From positions 6,274,378 through 6,285,147 of the forward strand of contig PJRA01000263.1 in NCBI GenBank assembly GCA_016987375.1: a DNA stretch of 10,770 nt. The letters run 5' to 3'. The position numbers were made by a program, and so were the translations under genes. This document shows positions 1-7,087 of this stretch, piece by piece; position 1 is the first letter of the stretch, and each line of letters begins with the position of its first letter. Source of the DNA: Brachionus koreanus (Eukaryota > Rotifera > Eurotatoria > Ploima > Brachionidae). Below the pieces are notes generated by a model. That model worked only from the letters and a program-made list of their open reading frames with translations. It searched no databases and was not told where the DNA came from.

Positions 1-536
1 ACTCTCTGTTTCATATCTTGAAAAAAATTTTCGAGCCATGCCAAAAGCTTACCAGTAAATCCATTGCTATTTAACTTGATCTTTAGAAGCTTATGCGAAA
101 CACGATCAAACGCCTTCCAGAAATCTAATAATACTACCACAACAGTGAATCCTCTATTCAAGGCCTCCATAATAATATCTAAGCTTTAAAGCAAGTTAGT
201 TACATAGGATTTACCACGCATAAATCCATGATGATGGATAGAAAGTAATTTGTGTTCAGATAAATGAATTACCATTTCATCTCTAATTAGCTTCTCCATT
301 ATTTTTATTAGTTTTGATAAAAGCGATATTGGACGATAGTTTTAAGGATTTGTTTTACCACCTTTCTTCTTGTATACAGGAGCAACATTAGCTCTTTTCC
401 AACATGCTTGTATCACACTAGACTCGAAAGATAACTTGAACAGAAAAGACAGCGGTTCACATAAAACGGTACACTCAAAGTACATATGGATGAATGCCAT
501 CAGTGCTTGTTGACTTGTTTCTGTCCAGCTCATCAA
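1..536 (-). pseudogene. Non-LTR retrotransposon reverse transcriptase, N-terminal half, broken
   Basis: This is the reverse transcriptase of a CR1/L2/Jockey-like non-LTR retrotransposon, which in an intact element copies RNA at a nicked chromosomal target. Read on the minus strand from 536, one frame shows the usual run of motifs: a CWKRANVAPVYKKKG segment, then NYRPISLLSK at about 312-341, then a HHGF...KSYVTNLL block, then the catalytic LDFWKAFD motif at 105-128 that holds the first active-site aspartate. The second catalytic motif (F/YxDD) and the C-terminus would lie beyond position 1. Two in-frame TAA stops at 342-344 and 186-188 break the frame, so the copy is dead. The endonuclease and linker of the same element lie upstream at higher coordinates. 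The RT identification is firm; the exact clade is an inference from motif style. Confidence 0.9.
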
Positions 537-540
537 GTCC

Positions 541-1141
541 CTTTTTTATTGCAGTTGGACTAAAGACCAAATTTGGATTTACTATGCAATTTACTGGAGT
601 TCTTAAGGGGGACTCTAGTTCGCTATTAAACTCATCATCCGCTTTAAATGAGCTGAAAAAATGATCATTTAGACATCATTGCCTTTAATCAATTGATTTC
701 CAAATTTATCAGTCAGCGATCTAATTTTGCACTTAACATTTTTTTTGCTATTCACATTGGAGAATAGCAGCTTTGAATTCGATTTACACTTAAAGATTAT
801 AATTTATATTACTTTTCATGGAGTCTATGAGCTAACTTGACCAGCGCTTTAACTTTTCTAGCTTTCTTGTTGAATTCAGATTTTAGCTCTTGTTAGTTCG
901 CTGTAGAAGCTCCCCTATATCTGGCAAAAGCCCTGAATTTAAGTTTACATGCTTGTTTAATATCTCGGTTGAACCAAATAGGATTTTTTTTCACTCCATC
1001 TACCAACACTCTTTTCTCAGGTTTATTCCTTAGTATTATCTCATTGTCCTTGTCTTGAAACAGCTCACAACATGTTTCTGCATTTCTTCCGTTTAGTAGC
1101 TCATACCAGTCGACTAAGCTAAAATCATCTCGAATTCCCAC
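541..1141 (-). pseudogene. Non-LTR retrotransposon endonuclease-RT linker region, frameshifted
   Basis: This is the part of the non-LTR ORF2 between the endonuclease and the RT. The clearest stretch is the minus-strand frame at 893-1141. It contains LVDWYELLN near its start and KKNPIWFNRDIKQACKLK near its end, matching the usual K-x-P-x-W-F/W-N pattern followed by a basic helix in CR1/L2-type proteins. About 540-600 on the same strand reads as PNLVFSPTAIKKGLDELD, the segment that normally sits just before the RT. These pieces are in different frames from the RT at 1-536, so at least one indel separates them. The order and spacing agree with one element running right to left. No function is expected from this copy. 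Confidence 0.75.
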
Positions 1142-1179
1142 ATAGTTGCCTTTCCTTTAGTTTAGTCTTCTAATTATTT

Positions 1180-1990
1180 TTGTGTTAGTTTTGACTCCAT
1201 CGTTTAAAATTATACCGAATATCAAAATAGAATGGAGCCTCATTTTTTTAGTGCACCCAATTGGTGAAATAAAGTCAATATTGTAAATGATATCAGGATC
1301 ATCAGCAATGCCCAAATCAAGAAATTTTCGCCGAAAGTAGGTTCAATAAGAAACTGATGCAAAAAACAATCATTTAGGACTTCTAAAAACTCTTCACTTT
1401 CCTTGCATCCACTCCCCAAAACAGTTTTGCCTTCAACTTCCCATTTGATTGCGGGATAATTAAAATCATTAAACAAAAGCAAATTTGAAAACAATTTTCG
1501 GTCAATTAGCAATTTTGCTGACTTAATTGTATTATTGATATCGAGTGTTTGCTCCTTGATACTGTTATTGCTATCTTATCTTAGTGGTGGACGTTAAACA
1601 CATCTTACTAGAAGTTATTTATTACCTAAATGCACCTGACACCAAGCTTGATGAAAAACAGTCCACTTCATAAGATATTAAATCATTTCTGACATAGATA
1701 ACAACAACACCACCTGCTTGCAAATCCGGTTCATTTCTATTTCGTCTGTACATGGTGTAATTAGCTAAATTACTTATAGAAGTTTTCTTTGAACCAAGTC
1801 TCTGCAAGAGCTACCAGATGTTGAAATCTTAAGCTCACTAAAAGTGAAATAAACTCGTCCCATTTATTGCATATATAATTTTGATATGCATAAAAATAAC
1901 GTAACTCTTCCATTTCACAAGTAACTTCAGATCCATTTTTTTCTGATGCTCCGCCATTTACCTCAATATTAGTTGAATTATTTGGAGTAC
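1180..1990 (-). pseudogene. Non-LTR retrotransposon AP-like endonuclease domain, frameshifted
   Basis: This is the apurinic-type endonuclease of the same non-LTR element, which nicks the target DNA to prime reverse transcription. Read right to left it shows NKWDEFISLLVSL near 1860, then VALAETWFK at 1788-1814 (the catalytic-glutamate motif, usually hxETWL), then GGVVVIYVR in the 1622-1807 frame, then NDFNYP at about 1453-1470 (normally GDFNYP), then a piece near 1280-1330 reading LGIADDPDIIYNIDF, the usual L-D-L/I-x-x-x-D-D-P-D segment. The expected SDH near the end is not recognisable. The motifs fall in several frames, with shifts near 1790, 1560 and 1330, and the Gly before the catalytic Asp is replaced by Asn. 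Several of the shifts lie near A/T runs. Confidence 0.85.
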
Positions 1991-1999
1991 TCGAATAAT

Positions 2000-2155
2000 T
2001 TAGAACGTAAGATCCATTTTGTTCAAGTACGCTCTTCGATATCTTTTCTCTCTCTGATCAACCAATTCTGAGGGGTCTGTACTATTTAACGAAGTCGTGG
2101 ATTGATTAGTGAGTTCTTTACTCAACCAATCACACAGCGTCACATCTAACGACAT
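2000..2155 (-). pseudogene. Possible N-terminal extension of the non-LTR ORF2
   Basis: A minus-strand ATG at 2153-2155 opens a 51-codon frame that ends in TAA at 2000. It is rich in Ser, Thr and Asn and ends in a basic stretch (DQREKRYRRAYLNK). If the frame is shifted near 2015, coding-like sequence continues (SYVLNYSSTPNNSTN and on) directly into the endonuclease domain. This may therefore be the low-complexity start of ORF2, or the tail of an ORF1. No family was recognised, and no independent evidence fixes the ATG as the true start. An LTR relic lies just upstream at 2206-2490, so the 5' boundary of the non-LTR element is unclear. Confidence 0.35.
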
Positions 2156-2205
2156 TATAGTACTTTTTACTATCTTTAAGGATGTATTTATGCCTCCCTT
2201 CTATT

Positions 2206-2490
2206 ACAGTACCATCTCCTTGAATATTTGAATTTGCATCAACATATTGTCTTAAAAGCTTTATTAATATAGTTGAACGTTCTAAAGTTCTAAGAATGGA
2301 ATCCTTATTTAAATCTATATGCTCGTGTACAGAACACAAGCTTATAATTAAGTCAAGATGTAAGCTTACTGTAAATGTCCCTGTCAGCTTTCGAAGCGTC
2401 TAGCTTCTGAGATACGTGGCAAGTATAATTGTGACTTATCTTTGTGCATCAGTTAATAAGCTGATCAATAACTTATCAAAGAGGATAACA
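2206..2490 (-). repeat. LTR relic, minus orientation (LTR-L)
   Basis: Read on the minus strand, this begins TGTTATCC at 2490 and contains ACTGATGCACAAAGATAAG, CACGTATCTCAGAAG, a TTTAAATAAGG TATA-like box, CATTCTTAGAACTTTAGAACG, and AATAAAG near its end. The same blocks occur in the same order in the plus-strand LTR at 4315-4591, at roughly three-quarters identity by eye. Homology is clear to about 2244; the last ~35 bases have diverged and the lower end is approximate. The TG start, promoter and polyadenylation signals, and the purine tract immediately before it identify it as the 3' LTR end of a minus-strand retrotransposon. Confidence 0.7.
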
Positions 2491-2507
2491 TATCCCCCCC
2501 TTTAAAG
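2491..2507 (-). other. Polypurine tract (PPT) next to LTR-L
   Basis: On the minus strand the bases just before the TGTTATCC start of LTR-L read CTTTAAAGGGGGGGATA. An A/G-rich tract with a G run directly before a TG terminus is the expected plus-strand primer of an LTR retrotransposon. It implies that the body of that element lay toward higher coordinates, where copy A of the long repeat now begins 5 bp away. Confidence 0.6.
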
Positions 2508-2512
2508 ATGCA

Positions 2513-3180
2513 TCGTTTACTTCTTGTTCTGAAGATTAAAAGTGTTTTGTGTTCAAAAAATAAAAAGTGTTGAACACAAATAAAATTTTATTTGTTTTCA
2601 AGATTTTAAAAAAAAAATTTAAAGAAAGTTCATTCAATTGTACTAAACCAAGGATAGATCTGTTAATGTAAGAATTAAAGCCTTGAAGATGAATGGAGGT
2701 TTTATACAAAATACTTCGAGAAAAATAAATTAAATTTAATTAATTAAACATTAAATAATCTTTAAATCCCAAAAATTTCCAGGTCATGATAGTTAAAGTA
2801 AACACCTTCACTAAAACAAAACTTAAAACAAAAGAATTTAACTTAAAACAAAACAAAAAAGTATAAAGAAAAAATATTTACAATATGAGAAACAAATAGA
2901 ACAAGAAGGTTTCCAAAAAAATAAAAAATTATAAATTGAAACTTATTTTTTCGAAATCTTCAATTAAATTGTTTTTAAAAAGTTTATTTAGTAAACAACC
3001 AAATGAACAATTACTGAGTTATTTAATAATTTTTAGCATGACACCCTTTTGTAAAGCTTTAAAAAATTTAATTTAATTTATTCGATTCAAAAATTATATA
3101 TCCTATTAGATCTCTTAAACTCAACCTGTCAATAAATTTTATGATGTATCTTGAAATTTTTGAAAAATTTGAAAAAATTA
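2513..3180. repeat. Long direct repeat, copy A (candidate 3' LTR)
   Basis: This ~660-bp AT-rich noncoding block is repeated in the same orientation at 9331-9993. From TCGTTTACTTCTTG to about 3105 the two copies align with no gaps (constant offset 6818) and 7 substitutions in about 593 bp. From about 3106 to 3180 they are still alignable (CCTGTC, ATGATGTATCTTGAA) but with many differences. One reading is the LTR pair of the minus-strand Gypsy remnant at 7088-9190, with copy A as the 3' LTR; a purine-rich tract flanks its right edge. Against this, no convincing TG...CA termini were found. It could instead be an independently inserted nonautonomous element or a copied segment. Confidence 0.85.
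2546..2593. repeat. Hairpin plus palindrome inside copy A
   Basis: TTTGTGTTCAA at 2546-2556 is perfectly complementary to TTGAACACAAA at 2570-2580, giving an 11-bp stem with a 13-base loop. It runs directly into the 16-bp palindrome AAATAAAATTTTATTT at 2578-2593. Both are unchanged in copy B (9364-9411). If the repeat is an LTR this could sit near its RNA end; no function is shown. Confidence 0.6.
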
Positions 3181-3181
3181 A

Positions 3182-3199
3182 TTTCTCTTTTCTTTTTTT
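3182..3199 (-). other. Purine-rich tract flanking copy A
   Basis: The minus strand reads as AAAAAAAGAAAAGAGAAA directly outside the right end of copy A and is not present beside copy B. That is where a polypurine tract would lie if copy A were the 3' LTR of a minus-strand element. In such AT-rich DNA a chance A/G run is quite possible. Confidence 0.3.
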
Positions 3200-3202
3200 G
3201 TT

Positions 3203-3579
3203 AAATCCGTAAACTAAATTTGTATGTTTTCAGTTGAATTTTTCAATTTTTCAAAAAAAAATAAAAATTTTTAATAGAAAATTACCGAATCTTAGGGTGG
3301 GGGAAGGTATGTTGCGGAATAACTCTAAAGCTCCTCACTCCACTTGGCTTATGTCAAGGACTAGTGATGAAACATAGTTAAAATTAAGTTTTGTTTTTTG
3401 TTAAAAAAATATTCTCTTTTGTAAAAAGTAAAATTATCTCGAAAAAAAATGTTTAAACCTTAAAACCGTCTTTTATTTAAAACCTTAACAGTTACTATAA
3501 AAAATAACCGTTGGTTCAAGCAGCTCCACCTGAAACCTCAAGATTTTTTAAAATTTTTTATAATTTTGCAAATGAAAAA
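3203..3579. other. AT-rich spacer with a GC-richer island
   Basis: No coding sequence or known element was recognised. About 3290-3385 stands out as less AT-rich, with a G-rich run (GGGTGGGGGAAGG at 3296-3308) followed by mixed sequence. It may be a fragment of another element's end or an old unique sequence. Confidence 0.4.
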
Positions 3580-4097
3580 ATGAATAATTATATCGAGATT
3601 TCCGAGACTGATGATGAATTAATCGAGAAATCAGTAAAAAATACTGAGGAATTTGAGAATAAATTAAAAGAAACTCAAGAAATCCGACCAGAAAAAAAAT
3701 ATTAACAATTAAAAGTTTAGAGAAAAAAATCAATTAAAACCGTCAGCCCTCATAGACAATGAAAAAAAAAACAAAAAAAAAATTTTTAACTCGGAGTCAC
3801 TGAATAAAAGTAAAAAATATTTAACCAGTAGTTCGTCATATTCAAGTGATTATGATTCTGACTCGAATTTAGATATAGATTGTTTCGTATCAATGAAAGA
3901 GATTTATGCTGGAAGTAAAATAAATCAAATCAATTTTATTTTTTCATTTTTATTGTGTTGTAGGAAAATACCTATCTGAAAGGGGTTCCTCTACCTTACA
4001 TAAATACATAAAGTCAAAACTGCCAAAATATAATAAAATTCCAGGATGCTCAAATTTTTTCTAAAAAGCTCAGAATTAAGGAAATGGTAGTTTGTGG
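3580..4097 (+). pseudogene. Unrecognised spliced coding remnant, Ser/Asp/Lys-rich
   Basis: No family was recognised. An ATG at 3580 opens an acidic frame (42 residues: EISETDDELIEK, then KNTEEFENKLKETQEI) that stops at 3705. Coding-like sequence continues in other frames: a Lys-rich part (DNEKKNKKKIFNSE), then a Ser run followed by Asp/Ser (SSSSYSSDYDSDS), ending ...MKEIYAG at about 3913. A candidate GT-AG intron (3915-3963) then joins in frame to KYLSERGSSTLHKYIKSKLP. After one more shift the frame reads DAQIFSKKLRIKEMVVCG and meets a second good donor, G|GTAAGA, at 4098. The charged low-complexity composition suggests a nuclear protein. It could be the N-terminal part of the transposase at 4611-6055, whose strand it shares, but this is an inference without motif support. 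Confidence 0.35.
3915..3963 (+). other. Candidate 49-bp GT-AG intron
   Basis: The donor GTAAAATAA at 3915 and the acceptor TTTTTATTGTGTTGTAG ending at 3963 enclose 49 very AT-rich bases with a pyrimidine-rich 3' part. Removing it joins two coding-like frames (...EIYAG to RKYLSERG). This is a prediction from signals only. Confidence 0.4.
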
Positions 4098-4129
4098 GTA
4101 AGAATTTTGTCTAAATTCTAAAAGAAAAT

Positions 4130-4263
4130 TAAAGAAAAATTTTGACAAACCTGCTACAATTTTTGTATTGGAATATATGAAATTACTTAAAAGAGTTATA
4201 AAACAGAATGAAAATACTATAGAAAAATATAAAAGTATGAATTTAAATTTTAACATTATTTAA
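4130..4263 (+). pseudogene. Coiled-coil-like coding fragment
   Basis: One plus-strand frame reads KKNFDKPATIFVLEYMKLL and continues about 25 more residues (KRVIKQNENTIEKYKSM) to a TAA at 4261-4263. The spacing of Leu, Ile and Val with Lys and Glu suggests an amphipathic or coiled-coil helix. It follows the donor at 4098 and shares strand with the remnant at 3580-4097, so it may be its next exon, although no acceptor was placed with confidence. The family is unknown. Confidence 0.25.
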
Positions 4264-4494
4264 TTACCTAACCTGATTCTTAATTGTATCCTTATTAAAT
4301 TTAAAATTGAAATATGTTACCCAGCCTTTATCACTCAGTCATCAGCTATTCAACTGATGCACAAAGATAAGTTAATATAATACTTGTCACGTATCTCAGA
4401 AGTGAGTTGCTTCGAAATGCTGACAAAAGCACTTAACATCAAAATCCCATCTTTACTTAATTATAAGCCTGTGTTATCAGCACTAGTATACAGG

Positions 4495-4503
4495 TATAAA
4501 TAG
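4495..4503 (+). promoter_or_regulatory. TATA box of LTR-R
   Basis: TATAAATAG is a near-consensus RNA polymerase II TATA box placed about 50 bases before the AATAAA signal, as in a short U3-R-U5 arrangement. The sister LTR has the weaker TTTAAATAAG at the matching place. Confidence 0.55.
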
Positions 4504-4542
4504 AGATTCCATTCTTAGAACTTCAGAACGTTCAATTACTTA

Positions 4543-4548
4543 AATAAA
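4543..4548 (+). promoter_or_regulatory. Polyadenylation signal of LTR-R
   Basis: AATAAA followed by GCTTTT lies 43 bases before the LTR end. It is conserved in LTR-L, which supports its role as the retrotransposon transcript end signal. Confidence 0.5.
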
Positions 4549-4610
4549 GCTTTTAAACAATATATATTGTATTCTTATTAAACCGGTAACAAATATTTAC
4601 ATAATAAGAT

Positions 4611-6055
4611 GAATTGTCAGAAAATAACATAAGTGTGATTTCAAAAATGCCTACCAAACTGAAACAAATTTTATTTCACTAAATTTATTTGTGAATGAAG
4701 TTTTACTTTCAAAGTCAACGAAACAAAATAGGATGAATGAATTATTATGCCAGAAAGCTGAGGTTCCTAAAACTGAATGAAATTCTTACTAAAATATTAT
4801 CCCAATGTTATTTTATGTTGGCCATCAAATTTTCGTTTCTTCAAAATTCTTCGTTTCGAAATTATTTAACCGATTTGAATATTTTTTTAAATGGAAAGAA
4901 AAAATTTAAAATTAACTCAATAGATTATTGCCTGAGAATATATGCTTTTATAGCAGAAGCGTCTGCAAAAGTATTAAATACAACTCAATTTAATGCTGAG
5001 TATGGTCGTTTTCACTGTATGCATCCTGGCGATCAGTAAAATAAGAATAAACGTGGAAACAAGCATTATGAAGATTTTTAGATGTAATTTTAGAAAAAGA
5101 AATTTTTTAATTTAATGAATTCAGAATGTTTAGTATTGTTCATGAGTAGAAAAAAAATTGGATTAAAGTTATTCTTAATTATGTTTTACAGCTAATTAAA
5201 AAGAAATTTTAAGGATAATTATGATATGTAATATAAGTAAAAATATTAATTGATTGAAATTTTTCGTGAAGAAGCGTGTTTATTTACCGATTAAAACTGA
5301 CATTCCTTTTTTTAACATTAATCAACTAAAATTTTATTGAATGCTAAATATCTCCGCAAAATCTTCATTTGCGTGTTTTTGATGAAAAAATATAATCACT
5401 TCGAAACAATGAACGTTTTTAAAACAAGTGAAAGAAGTTAAAATTATAAAGGAAATTTTGTTTGGAATTAAATGATCATCTTATCTTGAAAATTGGATAA
5501 CTCTTCCTAAATCTTGTTTAATTGATTACATCCATTTATGTTTTGAAGGCCTATTTAAAAGGCTTATTAAAAATTCTTTAACAATCTTTTAAAATACTTA
5601 TAATTTTAAGGCTATTTTGCCTAGAAAAGTTAGTCGAGGGAAAAATTTAAATTTCACAAAATATAATTCGAAGACTTAATTATTGAATTTAAGAACTTAT
5701 ATGGCTAAGAAAACATGTCTTTTAACTTGAACGCTCATTTGCATCTTGCTTACCAAGTATCAAGGTTTAGACCTATAAATAAGATTTTTTCCTTTGCAAT
5801 TGTAGGAATGTTTAAGAATTTTATAAATTATGGAACAAGCCGATATGCCGGGCAAGTTATCAAGTACCTCAGAATTGAAAACGAAATTTTCTTTAAATAA
5901 TACGACAGGTTCGAAAGTTTAAAAAATAAACACTTATCTAAATTTGTGGTAGATATAATTGAAAAGTACAAAACTAATTCGGCTTTTGACTTAAATATGT
6001 TTGAAAATATGGACATAAGTTACGAAGACGACAAATTCGTTAAAAATTTCAAATG
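4611..6055 (+). pseudogene. EnSpm/CACTA-like transposase, heavily broken
   Basis: This is a fossil of a large cut-and-paste DNA transposase of the type common in invertebrates. Segments in order: about 4920-5036 reads IAEASAKVLNTTQFNAEYG then HCMHPGDQ, matching the family pattern D-x-P-A-[KR]-A...x-Q-F-N-G-x-Y-G-C-x-x-C-x-H-P-G. Next, 5461-5574 (a different frame) reads FGIK, a TGA where Gly is expected, then IDYIHLCFEGLFKRLIK, matching FGxKGxS...DYMHxxLxGVxKxLL. LPRKVSR at about 5617-5637 matches the PRxxR segment, and 5685-5780 reads EFKNLYG...NAHLHLAYQV followed by a GPL-like FRPINK, the DUF4218-like H-x-L-x-H-L block. Coding resemblance ends at TGA 6053-6055. In-frame stops (5037, 5706, 5898) and frameshifts disable it, and Gly to Ala and Cys to Arg changes hit conserved sites. 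Terminal CACTA repeats were not found. Confidence 0.65.
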
Positions 6056-6322
6056 ATATACAGATAAGTTGTTGTTGACTAGTTTATCCTTCAAAAAAAT
6101 AAAGTAATTTGAATTATTATTTTTTAAAATTTAAATTTACTTGATTAAATTAAGAATACAAATATATTAACGACGATATTTATCATTCGATAAATTCGAC
6201 GATTTCTTATTTAGAAGAAACGTCTAAAAAAAGCAATACGGACACATTTTAAAATTTTATTGTTATTTTTTATTGAAAATTTATGTATTTATTACATTGA
6301 TTAGGAGATTAAAACAAAAAAA
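6056..6322. other. AT-rich spacer
   Basis: Nothing firm. A short plus-strand frame near 6168-6250 (NDDIYHSINSTISYLEE) could be a downstream scrap of the transposase gene or chance. Confidence 0.4.
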
Positions 6323-6545
6323 ATGGAATTTAAAGAACTAATTTTGCAATTTAAAAAGAAATAGCATTGAAAAAATTAGAAGAATTTTATTGTCAGATAG
6401 ATAAAGATAAAGAAAGAATTTAATAATTGAATCTCAGATTTTGAGTAAATGTATTATTAATGAAGATGAAAAAAAATCATTTTAACAGTAATTGCAGGGA
6501 AAATGAACATGATTAAAGACTTAATAAATTTTGAAAAGATTTTTT
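6323..6545 (+). pseudogene. Short degenerate coding-like remnant, Lys/Glu-rich
   Basis: No family was recognised. An ATG at 6323 starts MEFKELILQFKK. After a one-base shift the reading continues EIALKKLEEFYCQIDKDKER, and after further shifts it gives LIIESQILSKCIINEDEKK and MNMIKDLINFEKIFF. The alternation of hydrophobic and charged residues resembles a helical or coiled-coil protein. In AT-rich DNA, Lys/Glu/Ile/Leu-rich frames arise easily by chance, so this is weak. Confidence 0.2.
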
Positions 6546-6576
6546 TTTAAAGATCAGAAAAACAGCCTAAAAGATA

Positions 6577-6905
6577 AAAAAACAAATAATAAACACCTCA
6601 AACATCCAAAAACGCTATTTAAAAACTTAAAAAACAACTAAAAATCCTAAATAAAAATCTAATGCACCTTTATCAAAAAGAATTAAAAAAAAAAACCTAT
6701 AAAGCAAAAAAAGAATATAAAAACACCCAAAAACCCAAAAACGCCACTTAAACACTTTAAAAACAACTAAAAAATCCCAAATAAAAATCTAATTCACCTT
6801 TATCGAAAAGAATTTAAACCTAAAACGTAAAGAAAACAAATAAAAAACACCTAAAACACACAAATACGCTATTTGAACACACAAACGCTTTAAAATTGCT
6901 TTTAA
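6577..6905. repeat. Minisatellite, ~125-bp unit, about 2.5 copies
   Basis: Three successive units start with AAACACCT/C near 6591, 6721 and 6845 (spacings of 130 and 124). Shared blocks are CCAAAAACGC...ACTT, AACAACTAAAAATCC, AAATAAAAATCTAATxCACC and TTTATCxAAAAGAATT. The third unit is partial. The strand is A-rich and nearly free of G. Confidence 0.75.
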
Positions 6906-7087
6906 AAACACTTAAAAAACACAATATTAAAAATTTATTTGAAAAATATGTTGAATTTTTTTATGTTAAATTAAATTTTAATTTATTTATTTATGACTTT
7001 AATTGTTTAAATTTTTATCTTTATACTTTTTTAAAAAAAGAATAATAAATAAAATTTTTTTATTTTTCTTGCTGTTTTACTCCTGTT
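6906..7087. other. AT-rich spacer at the broken end of pol
   Basis: No recognisable RNase H or integrase sequence follows the RT here, although in a complete Gypsy element pol would continue leftward. The block is nearly pure A/T. Confidence 0.4.

Larger units (their letters stand above)
4315..4591 (+). repeat. Solo LTR of 277 bp (LTR-R), related to LTR-L
   Basis: It begins TGTTACC at 4315-4321 and ends GGTAACA at 4585-4591, a perfect 7-bp inverted terminal pair. AATA is present on both sides (4311-4314 and 4592-4595), as expected for a 4-bp target duplication of Ty3/Gypsy-type integration, though AATA is common in this DNA. Inside are a TATA box and AATAAA. Blocks such as ACTGATGCACAAAGATAAG, CACGTATCTCAGAAG and CATTCTTAGAACTT also occur on the opposite strand in the LTR at 2206-2490. 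No internal retroviral-type sequence adjoins it, so it is probably a solo LTR left by recombination. It lies between the coding remnant at 3580-4263 and the transposase pseudogene. Confidence 0.8.

Noticed and set aside
2130..2339. Minus-strand 69-codon ORF as a gene
   Set aside because: It spans the end of LTR-L, including its AATAAA, into flanking sequence, and uses no motif or supported start.
3548..4256. Minus-strand Phe/Leu/Ile-rich ORFs at 3548-3733 and 4050-4256
   Set aside because: They are antisense to Lys/Glu/Asn-rich plus-strand remnants and show no motif.
4311..4595. LTR-R and LTR-L as terminal inverted repeats of one DNA transposon
   Set aside because: LTR-R has its own TG...CA-type ends and flanking AATA, and LTR-L has a polypurine tract before it. 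Both also carry TATA-like and AATAAA signals, so they are separate LTRs.
5828..6016. Minus-strand ORF of 62 residues
   Set aside because: It is the shadow of the plus-strand transposase C-terminal part.
6577..6905. CRISPR-like array
   Set aside because: Units of about 125 bp are repeats along their whole length with no unique spacers, and the context is eukaryotic.
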